Counted from the stretch's first letter, positions 24,689 to 33,566 are shown. The stretch is 64,000 bases of DNA from an uncultured Candidatus Melainabacteria bacterium (GCA_934754775.1 CAKVIM010000002.1:124001-188000), one strand, 5' to 3'. Notes: generated by a model not told the origin, from the letters alone. Program-made: numbers and translations.

Positions 24689-25783
24689 ATGGTAAACAAA
24701 CTTATTAAAGAAGACACTAAAATGTTTCTTACCGGAAACGAAGTGTTGGCTTATGCTGCGAACTCGGCAGAAGCTGATTTTATGTATGGTTATCCGATTA
24801 CACCTCAAAACGAAATTATGCATACTTGGTGTAAACTCTTACCAAAAACAGGTGCAGGATTTTTACAAACAGAGGACGAAATCTCTGCAGGATTTTCAAC
24901 TATCGGCGGCATTTTAGCCGGAAAAAGAGCCTTTACGGCAACTGCCGGTCCGGGTAATGTAATTATGCAGGACGCACAATCAATGGCTGAAATGATGAGA
25001 ATTCCGTTCGTATGTGCCGTAATGCAAAGAGGCGGGCCTTCCACTGCAACTGTAATTTACGCACAACAAGAAACGAGATTAACTTGTTTTGGCGGAAACG
25101 GCGAAGGTTTTAGAATTGTTTATTCAACAGCAGGTCATCAAGACTTGTACGATTATATGATAAAGGCATTCAACACAGCTTGGAAATACAGATTCCCGAC
25201 TTACGTATTGGCAGACGGTTATCAAGGCAAAATGAGAGAACCTGTAATGTTATATGACCCTGCTTCTCGTGGTATCAGTATGGTTCCGACCGAAAAATCA
25301 CTTTTAGCGGACGGTCAAATCGGTGTTGACAGAAAATCTGCTCACATGAGAAACACATACAATATGGAAGAAGAGTTGATGAACGTTCTTGAAGGATACA
25401 AAGCAGATTACGAAAAAATGTCTGAAGAAGTTCAAGAATGGGAAGAATACAAGGCTGAAGACGCTGAAATCCTTGTTATTGCTCACGGTATTGTAGCTCG
25501 TTCCGCTAGAACAGCGATTGACGAATTGAGAGAAAAAGGCATCAAAGCAGGTTTATTCAGACCAATCACAATCAGACCATTGGCAGTTAAACCATTAAGA
25601 GCAGCTGTTAGCAGAGCTAAGCAAGTATTGTTTACTGAATCTGCAAACGGTCAACTTGCTCAAATGGTGCTTGAAAAACTCTACGGCTTAACAACTCCAT
25701 ACCAAACTCTATTCAAGATGGGCGTTGGCGTAACAGGTGATGATATTGTTGCGAAAGTAGAGAGTATGTTGGTAGTAGCTTAA
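24689..25783 (+). CDS. 2-oxoacid:ferredoxin oxidoreductase, alpha subunit
   Basis: Subunit of the thiamine-dependent enzyme that oxidatively decarboxylates a 2-oxoacid to acyl-CoA and reduces ferredoxin. The pyrimidine-binding domain has FMYGYPITPQNEIMH, QTEDEISAGFSTIGG and TATAGPGNVIMQDAQ. The C-terminal transketolase-like part has VRPITIRPL-like LFRPITIRPLAVKPLR. The 364 residues and the order alpha, beta, gamma, delta fit the KGOR/VOR group. Which oxoacid is used cannot be read from the sequence. An internal ATG at 24722 is a possible start. Confidence 0.92.
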   Translation: MVNKLIKEDTKMFLTGNEVLAYAANSAEADFMYGYPITPQNEIMHTWCKLLPKTGAGFLQTEDEISAGFSTIGGILAGKRAFTATAGPGNVIMQDAQSMAEMMRIPFVCAVMQRGGPSTATVIYAQQETRLTCFGGNGEGFRIVYSTAGHQDLYDYMIKAFNTAWKYRFPTYVLADGYQGKMREPVMLYDPASRGISMVPTEKSLLADGQIGVDRKSAHMRNTYNMEEELMNVLEGYKADYEKMSEEVQEWEEYKAEDAEILVIAHGIVARSARTAIDELREKGIKAGLFRPITIRPLAVKPLRAAVSRAKQVLFTESANGQLAQMVLEKLYGLTTPYQTLFKMGVGVTGDDIVAKVESMLVVA

Positions 25784-25786
25784 TGA

Positions 25787-25935
25787 AAGAAGGGAATAGG
25801 AGAATAAGGTAATAAGGGAACAAGAGATTTTAGATTATTGTTTAAGAAAAGTGCGTTTAATAAACGTAATATAAAAAATAAAAATATTTAATACCACTTA
25901 TTCCCTTATTACCTTATTCCCTCATTCCCTTAAAA
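25787..25935 (+). repeat. Palindromic element F1, copy A
   Basis: Arms of about 35 bases built from GGGAATAAGG/GGTAATAAGG words pair with few mismatches. The 70-base AT-rich core contains GATTTTAGATTATTG, GCGTTTAATAAACGT and TATTTAATACCA. It lies between the alpha stop and the beta ribosome-binding site. Confidence 0.9.
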
Positions 25936-25945
25936 GGAGATAAAA

Positions 25946-26695
25946 ATGTCAGAATTATTAACCCTTCCACCAAATTTACCGAAATCTCAGAACGCTGAGG
26001 TTGGTGCTAGTAAATTTTGCCCTGGATGCGGACACGGAATAACTTTAAAAGCACTCGAAAGTGCTATAGACGAACTCGGTATCCAACAAAAAACCGTTTT
26101 CGGCTGCGATATCGGATGTTCACTTTTAGCTTGGAACTACTTGGACGTAGATACAGTTCAAACCCACCACGGTAGAACAACTCCGGTTATCTACGGTTTC
26201 ACAAGAGCAAACAAAGACGCTATCGGCATTGCTTATATGGGTGACGGCGGCGGACTTGCAATCGGTGCACAACACCTTGTTAACGCTACTGTTCGTGGCG
26301 AAAGAATGATGATTGTTGTTGTAAACAACACTAACTATGGTATGACCGGCGGTCAAATGTCACCAACCACTATGCCTGGGCAAAAAACCGAAACAACACC
26401 TTACGGTAGAGATTGCGAGGTTACCGGTAAACCTGCTAAAGCAGCAGAAATGGTCGCTTCAATTGCCGATAAGTCAAAATCATTCGTAGCACGTTCAACG
26501 GTTTCAAACTTTATGAAGCTTAAACAAACCTTCGTAAAAGGTTTGAAAAACGTTGAAAACGGTGGTTTCTCATTCGTAGAAGTTCTTTCTATCTGTCCTC
26601 TAAACTGGAGAACAAACAACGTCGATACGTTCGGCAGACTTAAACAAATGGAAGATTTCTTTGAAGTGAAGGAATTTTTGACACCGGAAGGGTAA
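25946..26695 (+). CDS. 2-oxoacid:ferredoxin oxidoreductase, beta subunit
   Basis: The beta subunit binds thiamine diphosphate and the 4Fe-4S cluster. It has CPGCGHG (about 26-32), the third and fourth cluster cysteine region (FGCDIGCSL), and the TPP motif GDGGGLAIGAQHLVNA with NNTNYGMTGGQMSPTT. The 249 residues are slightly short; the region after ICPLNW is brief. It starts at AAAAGGAG directly after the palindromic element and is followed by another. Confidence 0.94.
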   Translation: MSELLTLPPNLPKSQNAEVGASKFCPGCGHGITLKALESAIDELGIQQKTVFGCDIGCSLLAWNYLDVDTVQTHHGRTTPVIYGFTRANKDAIGIAYMGDGGGLAIGAQHLVNATVRGERMMIVVVNNTNYGMTGGQMSPTTMPGQKTETTPYGRDCEVTGKPAKAAEMVASIADKSKSFVARSTVSNFMKLKQTFVKGLKNVENGGFSFVEVLSICPLNWRTNNVDTFGRLKQMEDFFEVKEFLTPEG

Positions 26696-26703
26696 AGTAA
26701 TAG

Positions 26704-26850
26704 AAAGGGAATAAGGTAATAGGGTAATAAGGGAATAAGAGATTTTAGATTATTGTTTAAGTGAATTGTGTTTATAAAACGCAATATAAAAATAAAAATA
26801 TTTAATACCACCTATTCCCTCATTACCTTATTCCCCTATTCCCTTAAAAA
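26704..26850 (+). repeat. Palindromic element F1, copy B
   Basis: Same architecture and orientation as copy A, with arms GGGAATAAGGTAATAGGG and the core containing GATTTTAGATTATTG and GTTTATAAAACGC. Between the beta stop and the gamma ribosome-binding site. Confidence 0.9.
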
Positions 26851-26861
26851 GGAGATAAAAA

Positions 26862-27425
26862 ATGTCTAGAACAAAAATAGTATTAGCAGGCGAAGGCGGA
26901 CAAGGCGTCCAATCTATTGCTAAGATTCTTGTTGAAGCAGGTTACGAAGCCGGCAAACAAGTTTTATATATTCCAAACTTTGGCGTAGAACAAAGAGGCG
27001 GCGTTTCAATTGCTTTCTGCCAAATTGCTGACGAAAGAATCGGTGAGCCTAGATTTGCAAAAGGCGATATTATCATAATGCTTTCTGATAGGGCAATCGA
27101 CAGATGCGAAGCTTATGTAAGCGAAAACTCAACAGTTGTCTATGATACATCAGTTTGCACAAAGAAACCGCAAATTAAATGCAAACAAGTAATCGGCGTT
27201 GACGCTAACAAAATCGCCAACGAAAAACTTAGTGCAAGAGTGTTCAATATCATTATCCTCGGCGTTCTGCTTGCGGCAACAAATGTTTTGAAATTGCAAG
27301 ATATCAAAAACGCAATGGAAAAAGCTCTTGGCAAAAAGTTTGATGCCAAACCTGAATTGAGAGATTTGAACTACAAAGCTCTTGAAATGGGCATGGAAAT
27401 GGTAAACGTTGGAGCGAAAGTGTAA
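26862..27425 (+). CDS. 2-oxoacid:ferredoxin oxidoreductase, gamma subunit
   Basis: The gamma domain begins with the typical KIVLAGEGGQGVQSIAKIL (about 5-23) and contains NFGVEQRGGVSIAFCQI and GDIIIMLSDRAIDRC. The 187 residues are the usual size for a free gamma subunit. It lies third in the operon, with AAAAGGAG as ribosome-binding site, and carries a palindromic element on either side. Confidence 0.93.
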   Translation: MSRTKIVLAGEGGQGVQSIAKILVEAGYEAGKQVLYIPNFGVEQRGGVSIAFCQIADERIGEPRFAKGDIIIMLSDRAIDRCEAYVSENSTVVYDTSVCTKKPQIKCKQVIGVDANKIANEKLSARVFNIIILGVLLAATNVLKLQDIKNAMEKALGKKFDAKPELRDLNYKALEMGMEMVNVGAKV

Positions 27426-27431
27426 ATTAAA

Positions 27432-27573
27432 GAAAGGGAATAAGGTAATAGGGTAATAAGGGAATAAGTGGTATTAAATATTTCTATTTTTACGTTGCGT
27501 TTATTAGGCACATTTTCTTAAACAATAATCTAAAATCTCTTATTCCCCTATTCCCTTATTCCCTTAAGAAAGG
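27432..27573 (-). repeat. Palindromic element F1, copy C (inverted)
   Basis: The arms are as in A and B, but the core reads as their reverse complement: TGGTATTAAATATT comes first and AACAATAATCTAAAATC last. The element has therefore either inserted or inverted in the opposite orientation. Confidence 0.9.
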
Positions 27574-27580
27574 ATTAACA

Positions 27581-27853
27581 ATGACAGAAAAAAAATATCA
27601 CGGTTATAAAATTGAAGGAGTCGGCAAAGGGAAAGCTGACTACTACGTTTATACAGATTTGTGCAAAGGCTGCGGACTTTGTATTGCAAAATGCCCCATG
27701 AACAAGGCCGGTAAAGAATGTTTGCAATGGTCAAAAGAAGTTGGTCTATACCAGACTCCTGCCGTTGCACCAAACCCTGAAATCTGTATCGCTTGCGGAG
27801 CTTGTGCAATGACTTGTCCGGATAGTGCGATTAGAATAGAAAAAAGACAATAA
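27581..27853 (+). CDS. 2-oxoacid:ferredoxin oxidoreductase, delta (ferredoxin-like) subunit
   Basis: The 90 residues hold two 4Fe-4S motifs, CKGCGLCIAKCP (about 27-38) and CIACGACAMTCP (about 68-79). The insert between them (NKAGKECLQWSKEVG) adds one more cysteine. It passes electrons from the beta subunit to ferredoxin. It ends the operon before a hairpin at 27877-27898. Confidence 0.94.
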   Translation: MTEKKYHGYKIEGVGKGKADYYVYTDLCKGCGLCIAKCPMNKAGKECLQWSKEVGLYQTPAVAPNPEICIACGACAMTCPDSAIRIEKRQ

Positions 27854-27876
27854 AATGTTTTAAATAATTTTATAAG

Positions 27877-27898
27877 GGGTGCGTCAAATGACGCACCC
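27877..27898 (+). terminator. Hairpin after the oxidoreductase operon
   Basis: A perfect 9-bp stem (GGGTGCGTC, loop AAAT) 23 bases after the stop. The following AACTTTT makes a weak T-tract. Confidence 0.55.
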
Positions 27899-27901
27899 AA
27901 C

Positions 27902-27956
27902 TTTTACAGAAAAATAGAAGATGCCAAATTGACGCATCTTCTATTTTTCTGTAAAA
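27902..27956. promoter_or_regulatory. 23-bp perfect inverted repeat overlapping the hepT promoter
   Basis: The arms 27902-27924 and 27934-27956 (TTTTACAGAAAAATAG onward to GATGC) are perfectly complementary around a 9-base loop. The promoter lies in its right half: TTGACG 27929-27934, 17 bases, TAAAAT 27952-27957, six bases, ATG 27964. This layout suits autoregulation by the encoded toxin-antitoxin complex or an mRNA hairpin. Confidence 0.7.
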
Positions 27957-27963
27957 TACTAAT

Positions 27964-28377
27964 ATGAAAAATATTATTGAATTAGATATAGAATCCTTAA
28001 GAGATGCAAAAGTATCTTTAGAAAAAGCGTATCGTGTTTTTCAAGAAGGCAATGATGATGCCGAGATGTGTGCTATATATGCAGACTCTTGTGTCAAAAG
28101 ATTTGAATACACATTTGAAACGTCTTGGAAAACAATGAAAAAATATTTCAAGTTGCAATACAACAAAAGAGAAGAAGAATTAACAATGAATAATATTTTC
28201 AGATTTATGGAAAGCTACGGGTTTGCCAAATCTTGGACAAACTGGCGTGATTATTATTCTAAAAGAAATAGTACTGCACACGAATACAACATTGAAAAAT
28301 CCAGACGTCTGATTGAAATCATTCCTGAGTTTTTGGATGATGTAAACTTTTTATTAGCAAAATGGGATTCAATCTAA
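27964..28377 (+). CDS. hepT: HEPN-type toxin, HepT (HI0074) family
   Basis: The 137-residue helical HEPN protein carries RNSTAHEY (about 99-106), an exact RX4HXY motif. In characterised type VII systems this is the RNase site, and its Tyr is AMPylated by MntA. Upstream helices include YADSCVKRFEYTFETSWKTM, as in HI0074 proteins. The stop overlaps the mntA ATG (TAATG). The predicted transcript is leaderless, with the promoter inside a long inverted repeat. Confidence 0.85.
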   Translation: MKNIIELDIESLRDAKVSLEKAYRVFQEGNDDAEMCAIYADSCVKRFEYTFETSWKTMKKYFKLQYNKREEELTMNNIFRFMESYGFAKSWTNWRDYYSKRNSTAHEYNIEKSRRLIEIIPEFLDDVNFLLAKWDSI

Positions 28378-28670
28378 TGATAAAAGGAATCACAGCAGAA
28401 GAAGAAAAAATTATTAACAACATTTTGAGTCAGCATAAACAAGATTACGATTTTTATTATTATGGTTCAAGAGTCAAAGGAAACTACGAGAAAACTTCTG
28501 ATTTGGATATTTTAATCAAAGGAAAAGAAGAAATGCCTTATGACAAGTTGGAAATAATAAAATTCTTTTTTGATAAGTCTGACTTGCCATTTGTTGTTAA
28601 TTTTATTGACTTTCATTCTACAGATGAAAAATTTTACAAAATGATAGAAAAAGACTTAGTTAAAATTTGA
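28377..28670 (+). CDS. mntA: MNT-domain nucleotidyltransferase antitoxin, MntA family
   Basis: The minimal nucleotidyltransferase has the active-site motif GSX10DXD as GSRVKGNYEKTSDLDI (about 28-43), with a third acidic residue probable in NFIDFHS. It would AMPylate the HepT tyrosine and so neutralise it. I start at 28377 (97 aa) because that ATG overlaps the hepT stop; an ATG at 28362 in the same frame is possible. It ends with TGA, a rare stop here. The pair may be chromosomal housekeeping or a defence module. Confidence 0.85.
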   Translation: MIKGITAEEEKIINNILSQHKQDYDFYYYGSRVKGNYEKTSDLDILIKGKEEMPYDKLEIIKFFFDKSDLPFVVNFIDFHSTDEKFYKMIEKDLVKI

Positions 28671-28672
28671 TG

Positions 28673-28678
28673 TATAAT
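28673..28678 (+). promoter_or_regulatory. -10 predicting a leaderless transcript for the panE-like gene
   Basis: TATAAT, six bases, then ATG 28685. A weak AAGACT lies 16 bases upstream at 28651-28656. Confidence 0.45.
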
Positions 28679-28684
28679 ATTCAC

Positions 28685-29557
28685 ATGAAAAAAATTCTTA
28701 TTTGTGGTCTTGGAGCCGTTGGGCTTACTTATGCAGTGAAATTTCAGGAGAAAACAAAGCTTAAAATTCTGGTGGACGAAGCTCGTTTAAAACGCTATAG
28801 TTTGAACAAGCCAATTTTTAATGGAGAAGAAAAAGAGTTTGACTACATTTTGCCGACAACAAAAAGCTTCATGCCGGATTTGATAATTATTGCAACAAAG
28901 GCTCAAGGGCTGGATGAGGCAATCAAAAACATCGAAAACTTTGTCGGGGGGAATACTATCATCATCTCATTATTGAACGGGATTTCTTCCGAAGAAAAAA
29001 TCAAAGAAAAATACCCGAACGCCTGCGTCCTGAAATCTTATTTCATCGGGCATAGTGCGGTAAGAGTAGGGAATTCCGTTACTCAAGACGGAGTTGGAAC
29101 TATTTTTGTAGAAAATAATCCTGTAATCAAATCAATTTTTGATGAAACAGAAATCGACTACAAAATCCCTGACGACATTGACTACTCAATGTGGCTAAAA
29201 TACACGATGAATCTTTTTTCAAATCAAGTTTCAGCAATCTTGAACCTGACTTTTGGAGAGCTAAAAAGAAACGAAGCGTTCATCGCTTTTGCAAAAAAAA
29301 TAATTGCAGAAGTTCGACAAATTGCCGCAAAAAAGGGCGTCAAAGGATTAGAAAATTTAGAAAAAGATGCACTCAATTTCTTATCAAAAATGTGTGACGA
29401 AGGAAAAACTTCCATGCTCCAAGATGTTTTAGCCGGCAGAAAAACTGAAGTCGACATTTTTGCAGGCGAAATTATCAGGCTCGGGAAACAGTTTGGACTT
29501 CCAACACCCTATAACCAAGTTTTGTACGATTTAATAAACATTATGGAGCAAAAATGA
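28685..29557 (+). CDS. Ketopantoate reductase family protein
   Basis: The NADPH-dependent enzyme reduces 2-dehydropantoate to pantoate for CoA synthesis. The N-terminal Rossmann motif is ILICGLGAVGLTYAVKF (GxGxxG). The C-terminal helical domain has KYTMNLFSNQVSAIL, with the catalytic lysine probably in MWLKYTMN (about 170), and PTPYNQVLYDLI at the end. I start at ATG 28685 (290 aa); an upstream ATG at 28667 overlaps mntA. It overlaps the next gene by ATGA. Substrate identity within the family is not certain. Confidence 0.85.
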   Translation: MKKILICGLGAVGLTYAVKFQEKTKLKILVDEARLKRYSLNKPIFNGEEKEFDYILPTTKSFMPDLIIIATKAQGLDEAIKNIENFVGGNTIIISLLNGISSEEKIKEKYPNACVLKSYFIGHSAVRVGNSVTQDGVGTIFVENNPVIKSIFDETEIDYKIPDDIDYSMWLKYTMNLFSNQVSAILNLTFGELKRNEAFIAFAKKIIAEVRQIAAKKGVKGLENLEKDALNFLSKMCDEGKTSMLQDVLAGRKTEVDIFAGEIIRLGKQFGLPTPYNQVLYDLINIMEQK

Positions 29558-30240
29558 ATATAGCGTTTATTCCTGTGCGTGCAGGCAGCAAATCTATTCC
29601 ATTAAAAAACATCAAAGAACTAAACGGCAAACCGCTTGTTTACTGGGTAGCGAAAGCCGCTTGCGGTGCAGATTGTATAGACAAAGTTGTTGTCGCAACC
29701 GACAGCGACAAAATAAAAGAAGTTGTCAAAAGTTTTGGTTTTAAAAAATTAGAAGTATACGATAGAGAAGCTAAAAATGCATCAGATACCGCTTCCACAG
29801 AAAGTGTTATGCTTGAATACATAGAAAAATCAAAGCTCTCCGACGATGACAATTTTTTCTTAATCCAAGCAACATCTCCGATGCTCAAATCAGAACATAT
29901 TGATGGCATGTTCAAAAAGTTCCAAAACAGCAAGGCAGATTCAATCTTCTCAGCCGTCATTGAAAAACAATTCCATTGGCGTTTCACTGATAAAAATACA
30001 GATTTAATCGAGCCGGTAAACTACGATTATCGCAACCGTCCTCGCAGGCAAGAATTCGAAGGTTTAATTGCAGAAAACGGAGCTTGTTACATCAATTCTG
30101 TCAAAAACATCTTGCGGGACAAATGCAGACTATCAGGCAAAATCACATATTATGAGCTTCCTTCATACACAGCTTACGAAATTGATGAAGAAACCGATTG
30201 GGTTATTGTAGAAGAATTGATGAAAAAATTTGGGGTTTAG
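29554..30240 (+). CDS. CMP-sialic acid-type cytidylyltransferase
   Basis: The NeuA/PseF/PtmB family activates nonulosonic acids (sialic, legionaminic, pseudaminic) with CTP. The N-terminus has FIPVRAGSKSIPLKNIKELN, the nucleotide P-loop-like RxGSKxxPxKN. Further motifs are VVATDSDKI, FFLIQATSPMLK and RPRRQEF with ENGACY. The 228 residues match single-domain members. It overlaps the preceding gene by four bases. The sugar could decorate flagellin, pili or the cell surface, but no biosynthetic partner genes lie nearby. Confidence 0.88.
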   Translation: MNIAFIPVRAGSKSIPLKNIKELNGKPLVYWVAKAACGADCIDKVVVATDSDKIKEVVKSFGFKKLEVYDREAKNASDTASTESVMLEYIEKSKLSDDDNFFLIQATSPMLKSEHIDGMFKKFQNSKADSIFSAVIEKQFHWRFTDKNTDLIEPVNYDYRNRPRRQEFEGLIAENGACYINSVKNILRDKCRLSGKITYYELPSYTAYEIDEETDWVIVEELMKKFGV

Positions 30241-30251
30241 TTATAAAAAAA

Positions 30252-30277
30252 GGCGGCGGAAAAAATTTTCCGCCGCC
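30252..30277. terminator. Bidirectional terminator
   Basis: A near-perfect 12-bp stem (GGCGGCGGAAAA) with A- and T-tracts on both sides lies between the convergent cytidylyltransferase and AsmA-like genes. Confidence 0.9.
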
Positions 30278-30291
30278 TTTTTTTAAACATA

Positions 30292-33200
30292 TTATTTTCC
30301 GCTTCTGAACAGATTCTTCAATTCTTCTGCACTATTTTTGAGTTGGTCTTTTGTTGTATTCCACTGCTCTTTAGAAGTTGTGATTGCGTCCGTTACACTC
30401 TTCACTGTGTTCGTAACATCATCCCCTACAGAGGTTTTGATATCAGTTATTGTTTCTTTCAAAGATTTTGTTTCTATTGCACTGGTATCAACATCTGTAA
30501 GCCACTTGAATGATTTGATTGAGGAAGCTTTTCCTGCAATACCGCTATGGATAACTTTAAAATCTTTGTATGTTGTGCTGCCATTTGTTAACGCCGGAAT
30601 TTGACTTACTGCCTCATTCTTCGGACTTGCAGTAAGTGTATTTACAAAGCTTGCAGTAGAAGCACCAAATTTTGGAATGTAGCTCAAAAGTTTTGTTGCG
30701 GATAATTGTCCGATTGGCCCTAATTTAGCCACAATTGAACCATCTAAGCGACCTAAGATTACCAAAATAGCATTCCCGCTCACAAGATTATATCTTCCCT
30801 TAACATAATACGCAAGCAGCGGCCCTGTGCTCTTCACAGGATTAAGTTCCGCCCAACCGTTTGAGAATGTCAATTTGCCGTTTAAGGAAGTAAATGTAGC
30901 CGTATCCGCAACACCAACAGCCTTTGTAATAGTTGCCACTGTAGATTTAAGAAGTGCACTGTTTATGATGTTATCCGCCTGCAAAAAGTTTTCCAGACGT
31001 CCGATTGAACCAAACGCCCCATTTTTGATTTCAAAACTCAAATTACCTTTCATTGAGTTCATCATCTCGTTATAATCAGCAACAGTTAGAGTTAAGTTTG
31101 TATCAAACCCGAGTGTACCTGTTAATGCATCTTTTATGCCGGTTGCACCATAAACAGCTTTCAGAGCATTCAACCCTTCGCCCTTAAATTCAACCTTCGT
31201 CTTTGCGTTATTAAGATTATAAATTATATTACCGTTAACTTTTCCGTTAAAAGCAGTTCCTTTAAGATTATTCAAATAGAAATTTTCACCCTTTAAAGCA
31301 AAATCCGTTGTCAAAGCTTCTGCAACAATTCCGCCGGAAGCAAATTTCTCAAGCGTTGCATTTCCTTTCAAAATCGGGCCATTAAGTTTTAACGCCAAAT
31401 TAGTCATGCTAACAGGGATTTCCGGAATATTTAGAGATGGAACAGAAACATTGCCCTTCAAAATCGGATTAAGCATGCTGCCCGTAATCCCAATATTTCC
31501 CTCAAATGTCATTTTCGATTTGTCAAACATCGGAACTACAATTGTAGAAGGAGCTTTTGTTGCGTAAGTCAAACCCAATGTCTGTTTCGCAACATTAACA
31601 TCTCCTACAAGATTTGATTTAATATCACCTGTTGTCACAAAATCCAATGTGATTTTTTCTTTCAAATAGTTTTTAATTTTACCTGAGACATTAAGATTTA
31701 TTTTTTCCACAGTCACAGGAGTTTGAGTAATCTCAATTTCCTCTTCACGAATATTTGCCAGAAGGTTTGGAATAGAAACTTTTGCAGCCGGATTTATCGC
31801 CAAAAGATTAGTACTCTTAGCATTTCCCTCAAAAGTTTTTCCATCAGAAGTTATGTTCACAACCGTATGAGGAGCTTTTAAAACCGTATTGGAAGGAACA
31901 TTTTTTATATTTAAATTTTCAAGATTTATCTTAACTACAGGGTTAATCTTATCCAACTTACCCTTAATATCAACATTCATTGAAACCGTTCCGGAATTAA
32001 CATTGTTATCTTTGAGCAAAGCCGCTTGACCGACTGCAACGATTAAGCCCTTAAGATTCAATCTATTTGCAGTCAAATGCAAGTCACTCACTGCATCTTC
32101 GCTAATCGTACCGTAAAATCTTAGTGGCTGATTTAGAATAGAAAATCCAATATTTTGGATATTAATATTATTGTTATCCAATCTTACATCAGCGTTAATT
32201 TTATCCACGCCGATTTTATAAAGTCCGTAATAAAGATTTGCACTCGGAATCTTCAAATAACCACTTGATTTTACACTCTTCAAATCTGATTTAATATTAA
32301 AATCAGCATCCAATTTTCCATTCGCACTCAATGTCTGCAAATCTTTTATATTAAATATCATTGCAACATCTTTGACGATTTTCAAAATATTAGAGATTTG
32401 TGCAGCTGATTTAAAATTCATATCAATTTTTGGCTTACTGCCTGTTTTAACAGAGCCGTTAAGCTTAGAAACCTCACCAACTGCAGTATAAATATCCGAG
32501 TCTATATCAATATTATTGCCCTTAAACTTCAAATTAGCACTGCTTGGCGGAAGATTAATCAACGAAACATTTGAAACTTTAGCCACACCTTTTATGTCAT
32601 CCGCAGCAATCGTCAAATCCGCATCAGCATTCGCTGTCAACTTATACTGATAAATGCCGTCTAAAATACCAATCACGTCAACAAGAGATGCATCTTCTTT
32701 TTTTTCTTCTTCCGCTTGAGGATTACAAACCAAATCATTAAGCTCAATATCAGGCATGATTTTATTAAAAATTTTGAGATTATAATTGAATTGCTCCCTA
32801 TCTCTCAAAACCATTTTACCGTTTGCGGCAACTTTTACATGCTTATTTAAAATAAAATTAGTAATTTCAGTTTTTTCACCTGATAAAACGTATTTATTAA
32901 CTCCATCCGTCAAAACAACATTATAATTCCCGACTCTGATATCAGGCAAATGGTTAGAGAGTTTCAAGCCAAACGGAAGCACAATCGGTTGAACATTTTC
33001 TTCTTTATTTTCATCTGTGATTTCTGATTTTGGAAAATATTTTTCGATATCCAAATGTCCATCATGCCCCATTTTAATATAAACATCGGCACTCTTAAGC
33101 TGCACTGCATCAACTCTTATTTGGCGTGCTAAAAGCGGAAGTAAAGACATCTTTACCTGAAAATTATCCGCATTCAAAACTTCTTCATCCTTTGGCGTTA

Positions 33201-33435
33201 CCAATTTGAAGTTCTGAACCTTAAGCCCTGCAGTTAATTTTGGCGTCGTTATAAACTTTATTCCATCAATCTTAGCGTCAAGTCCGCTCGACTCTTTAAC
33301 AATCTTAGAAATTTCTCCGGAATAATTATTCACTATCGGATTAAGAATTAAAGGTGCAGCCAAAAATAATGTGTACGAAGCTAAAACAACGCCACCTACT
33401 GCAACACCGGCTCTTTTCCAAAATCGTTTATTCAT
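30292..33435 (-). CDS. AsmA-family envelope protein
   Basis: The 1047-residue protein has one N-terminal helix (about 8-28, GVAVGGVVLASYTLFLAAPL), then a long beta-rich periplasmic part with repeated short strands. The N-terminal chorein-like start (ISKIVKESSGLDAKIDGI, then LKVQNFKLVTPKDEEVL) and the C-terminal AsmA-like region (SLNGKLTFSNGWAELNPV) fit lipid-bridge proteins of the AsmA/TamB superfamily, supporting a diderm cell. I start at 33435 (GAGG seven bases upstream); an ATG at 33489 would place 18 non-family residues before the helix. Confidence 0.82.
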   Translation of the reverse strand: MNKRFWKRAGVAVGGVVLASYTLFLAAPLILNPIVNNYSGEISKIVKESSGLDAKIDGIKFITTPKLTAGLKVQNFKLVTPKDEEVLNADNFQVKMSLLPLLARQIRVDAVQLKSADVYIKMGHDGHLDIEKYFPKSEITDENKEENVQPIVLPFGLKLSNHLPDIRVGNYNVVLTDGVNKYVLSGEKTEITNFILNKHVKVAANGKMVLRDREQFNYNLKIFNKIMPDIELNDLVCNPQAEEEKKEDASLVDVIGILDGIYQYKLTANADADLTIAADDIKGVAKVSNVSLINLPPSSANLKFKGNNIDIDSDIYTAVGEVSKLNGSVKTGSKPKIDMNFKSAAQISNILKIVKDVAMIFNIKDLQTLSANGKLDADFNIKSDLKSVKSSGYLKIPSANLYYGLYKIGVDKINADVRLDNNNINIQNIGFSILNQPLRFYGTISEDAVSDLHLTANRLNLKGLIVAVGQAALLKDNNVNSGTVSMNVDIKGKLDKINPVVKINLENLNIKNVPSNTVLKAPHTVVNITSDGKTFEGNAKSTNLLAINPAAKVSIPNLLANIREEEIEITQTPVTVEKINLNVSGKIKNYLKEKITLDFVTTGDIKSNLVGDVNVAKQTLGLTYATKAPSTIVVPMFDKSKMTFEGNIGITGSMLNPILKGNVSVPSLNIPEIPVSMTNLALKLNGPILKGNATLEKFASGGIVAEALTTDFALKGENFYLNNLKGTAFNGKVNGNIIYNLNNAKTKVEFKGEGLNALKAVYGATGIKDALTGTLGFDTNLTLTVADYNEMMNSMKGNLSFEIKNGAFGSIGRLENFLQADNIINSALLKSTVATITKAVGVADTATFTSLNGKLTFSNGWAELNPVKSTGPLLAYYVKGRYNLVSGNAILVILGRLDGSIVAKLGPIGQLSATKLLSYIPKFGASTASFVNTLTASPKNEAVSQIPALTNGSTTYKDFKVIHSGIAGKASSIKSFKWLTDVDTSAIETKSLKETITDIKTSVGDDVTNTVKSVTDAITTSKEQWNTTKDQLKNSAEELKNLFRSGK

Positions 33436-33447
33436 ATAAATCCTCAC

Positions 33448-33465
33448 TTTGTTAAGTTTTGTAAA
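33448..33465 (-). promoter_or_regulatory. HLR1-like motif in the leader of the AsmA-like gene
   Basis: On the minus strand, TTTACAAA, AC, TTAACAAA (8/8 and 7/8, spacing 2), ending 13 bases before the ATG at 33435. A TATAAT at 33499-33494 would put this site downstream of the start, a repressing position. Confidence 0.45.
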
Positions 33466-33526
33466 ATTACACTCAAAAACATTTTTCATACTTATTATAA
33501 CTTAAACATTTTTACATACCATACCC

Positions 33527-33544
33527 ACCCAGTTATTACTGGGT
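33527..33544. promoter_or_regulatory. Short inverted repeat in divergent spacer
   Basis: ACCCAGT, four bases, ACTGGGT, between the AsmA-like gene and the secreted zincin. Either an operator or a small hairpin. Confidence 0.3.
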
Positions 33545-33566
33545 TTTAGCCGTTACAAGATAGAAG

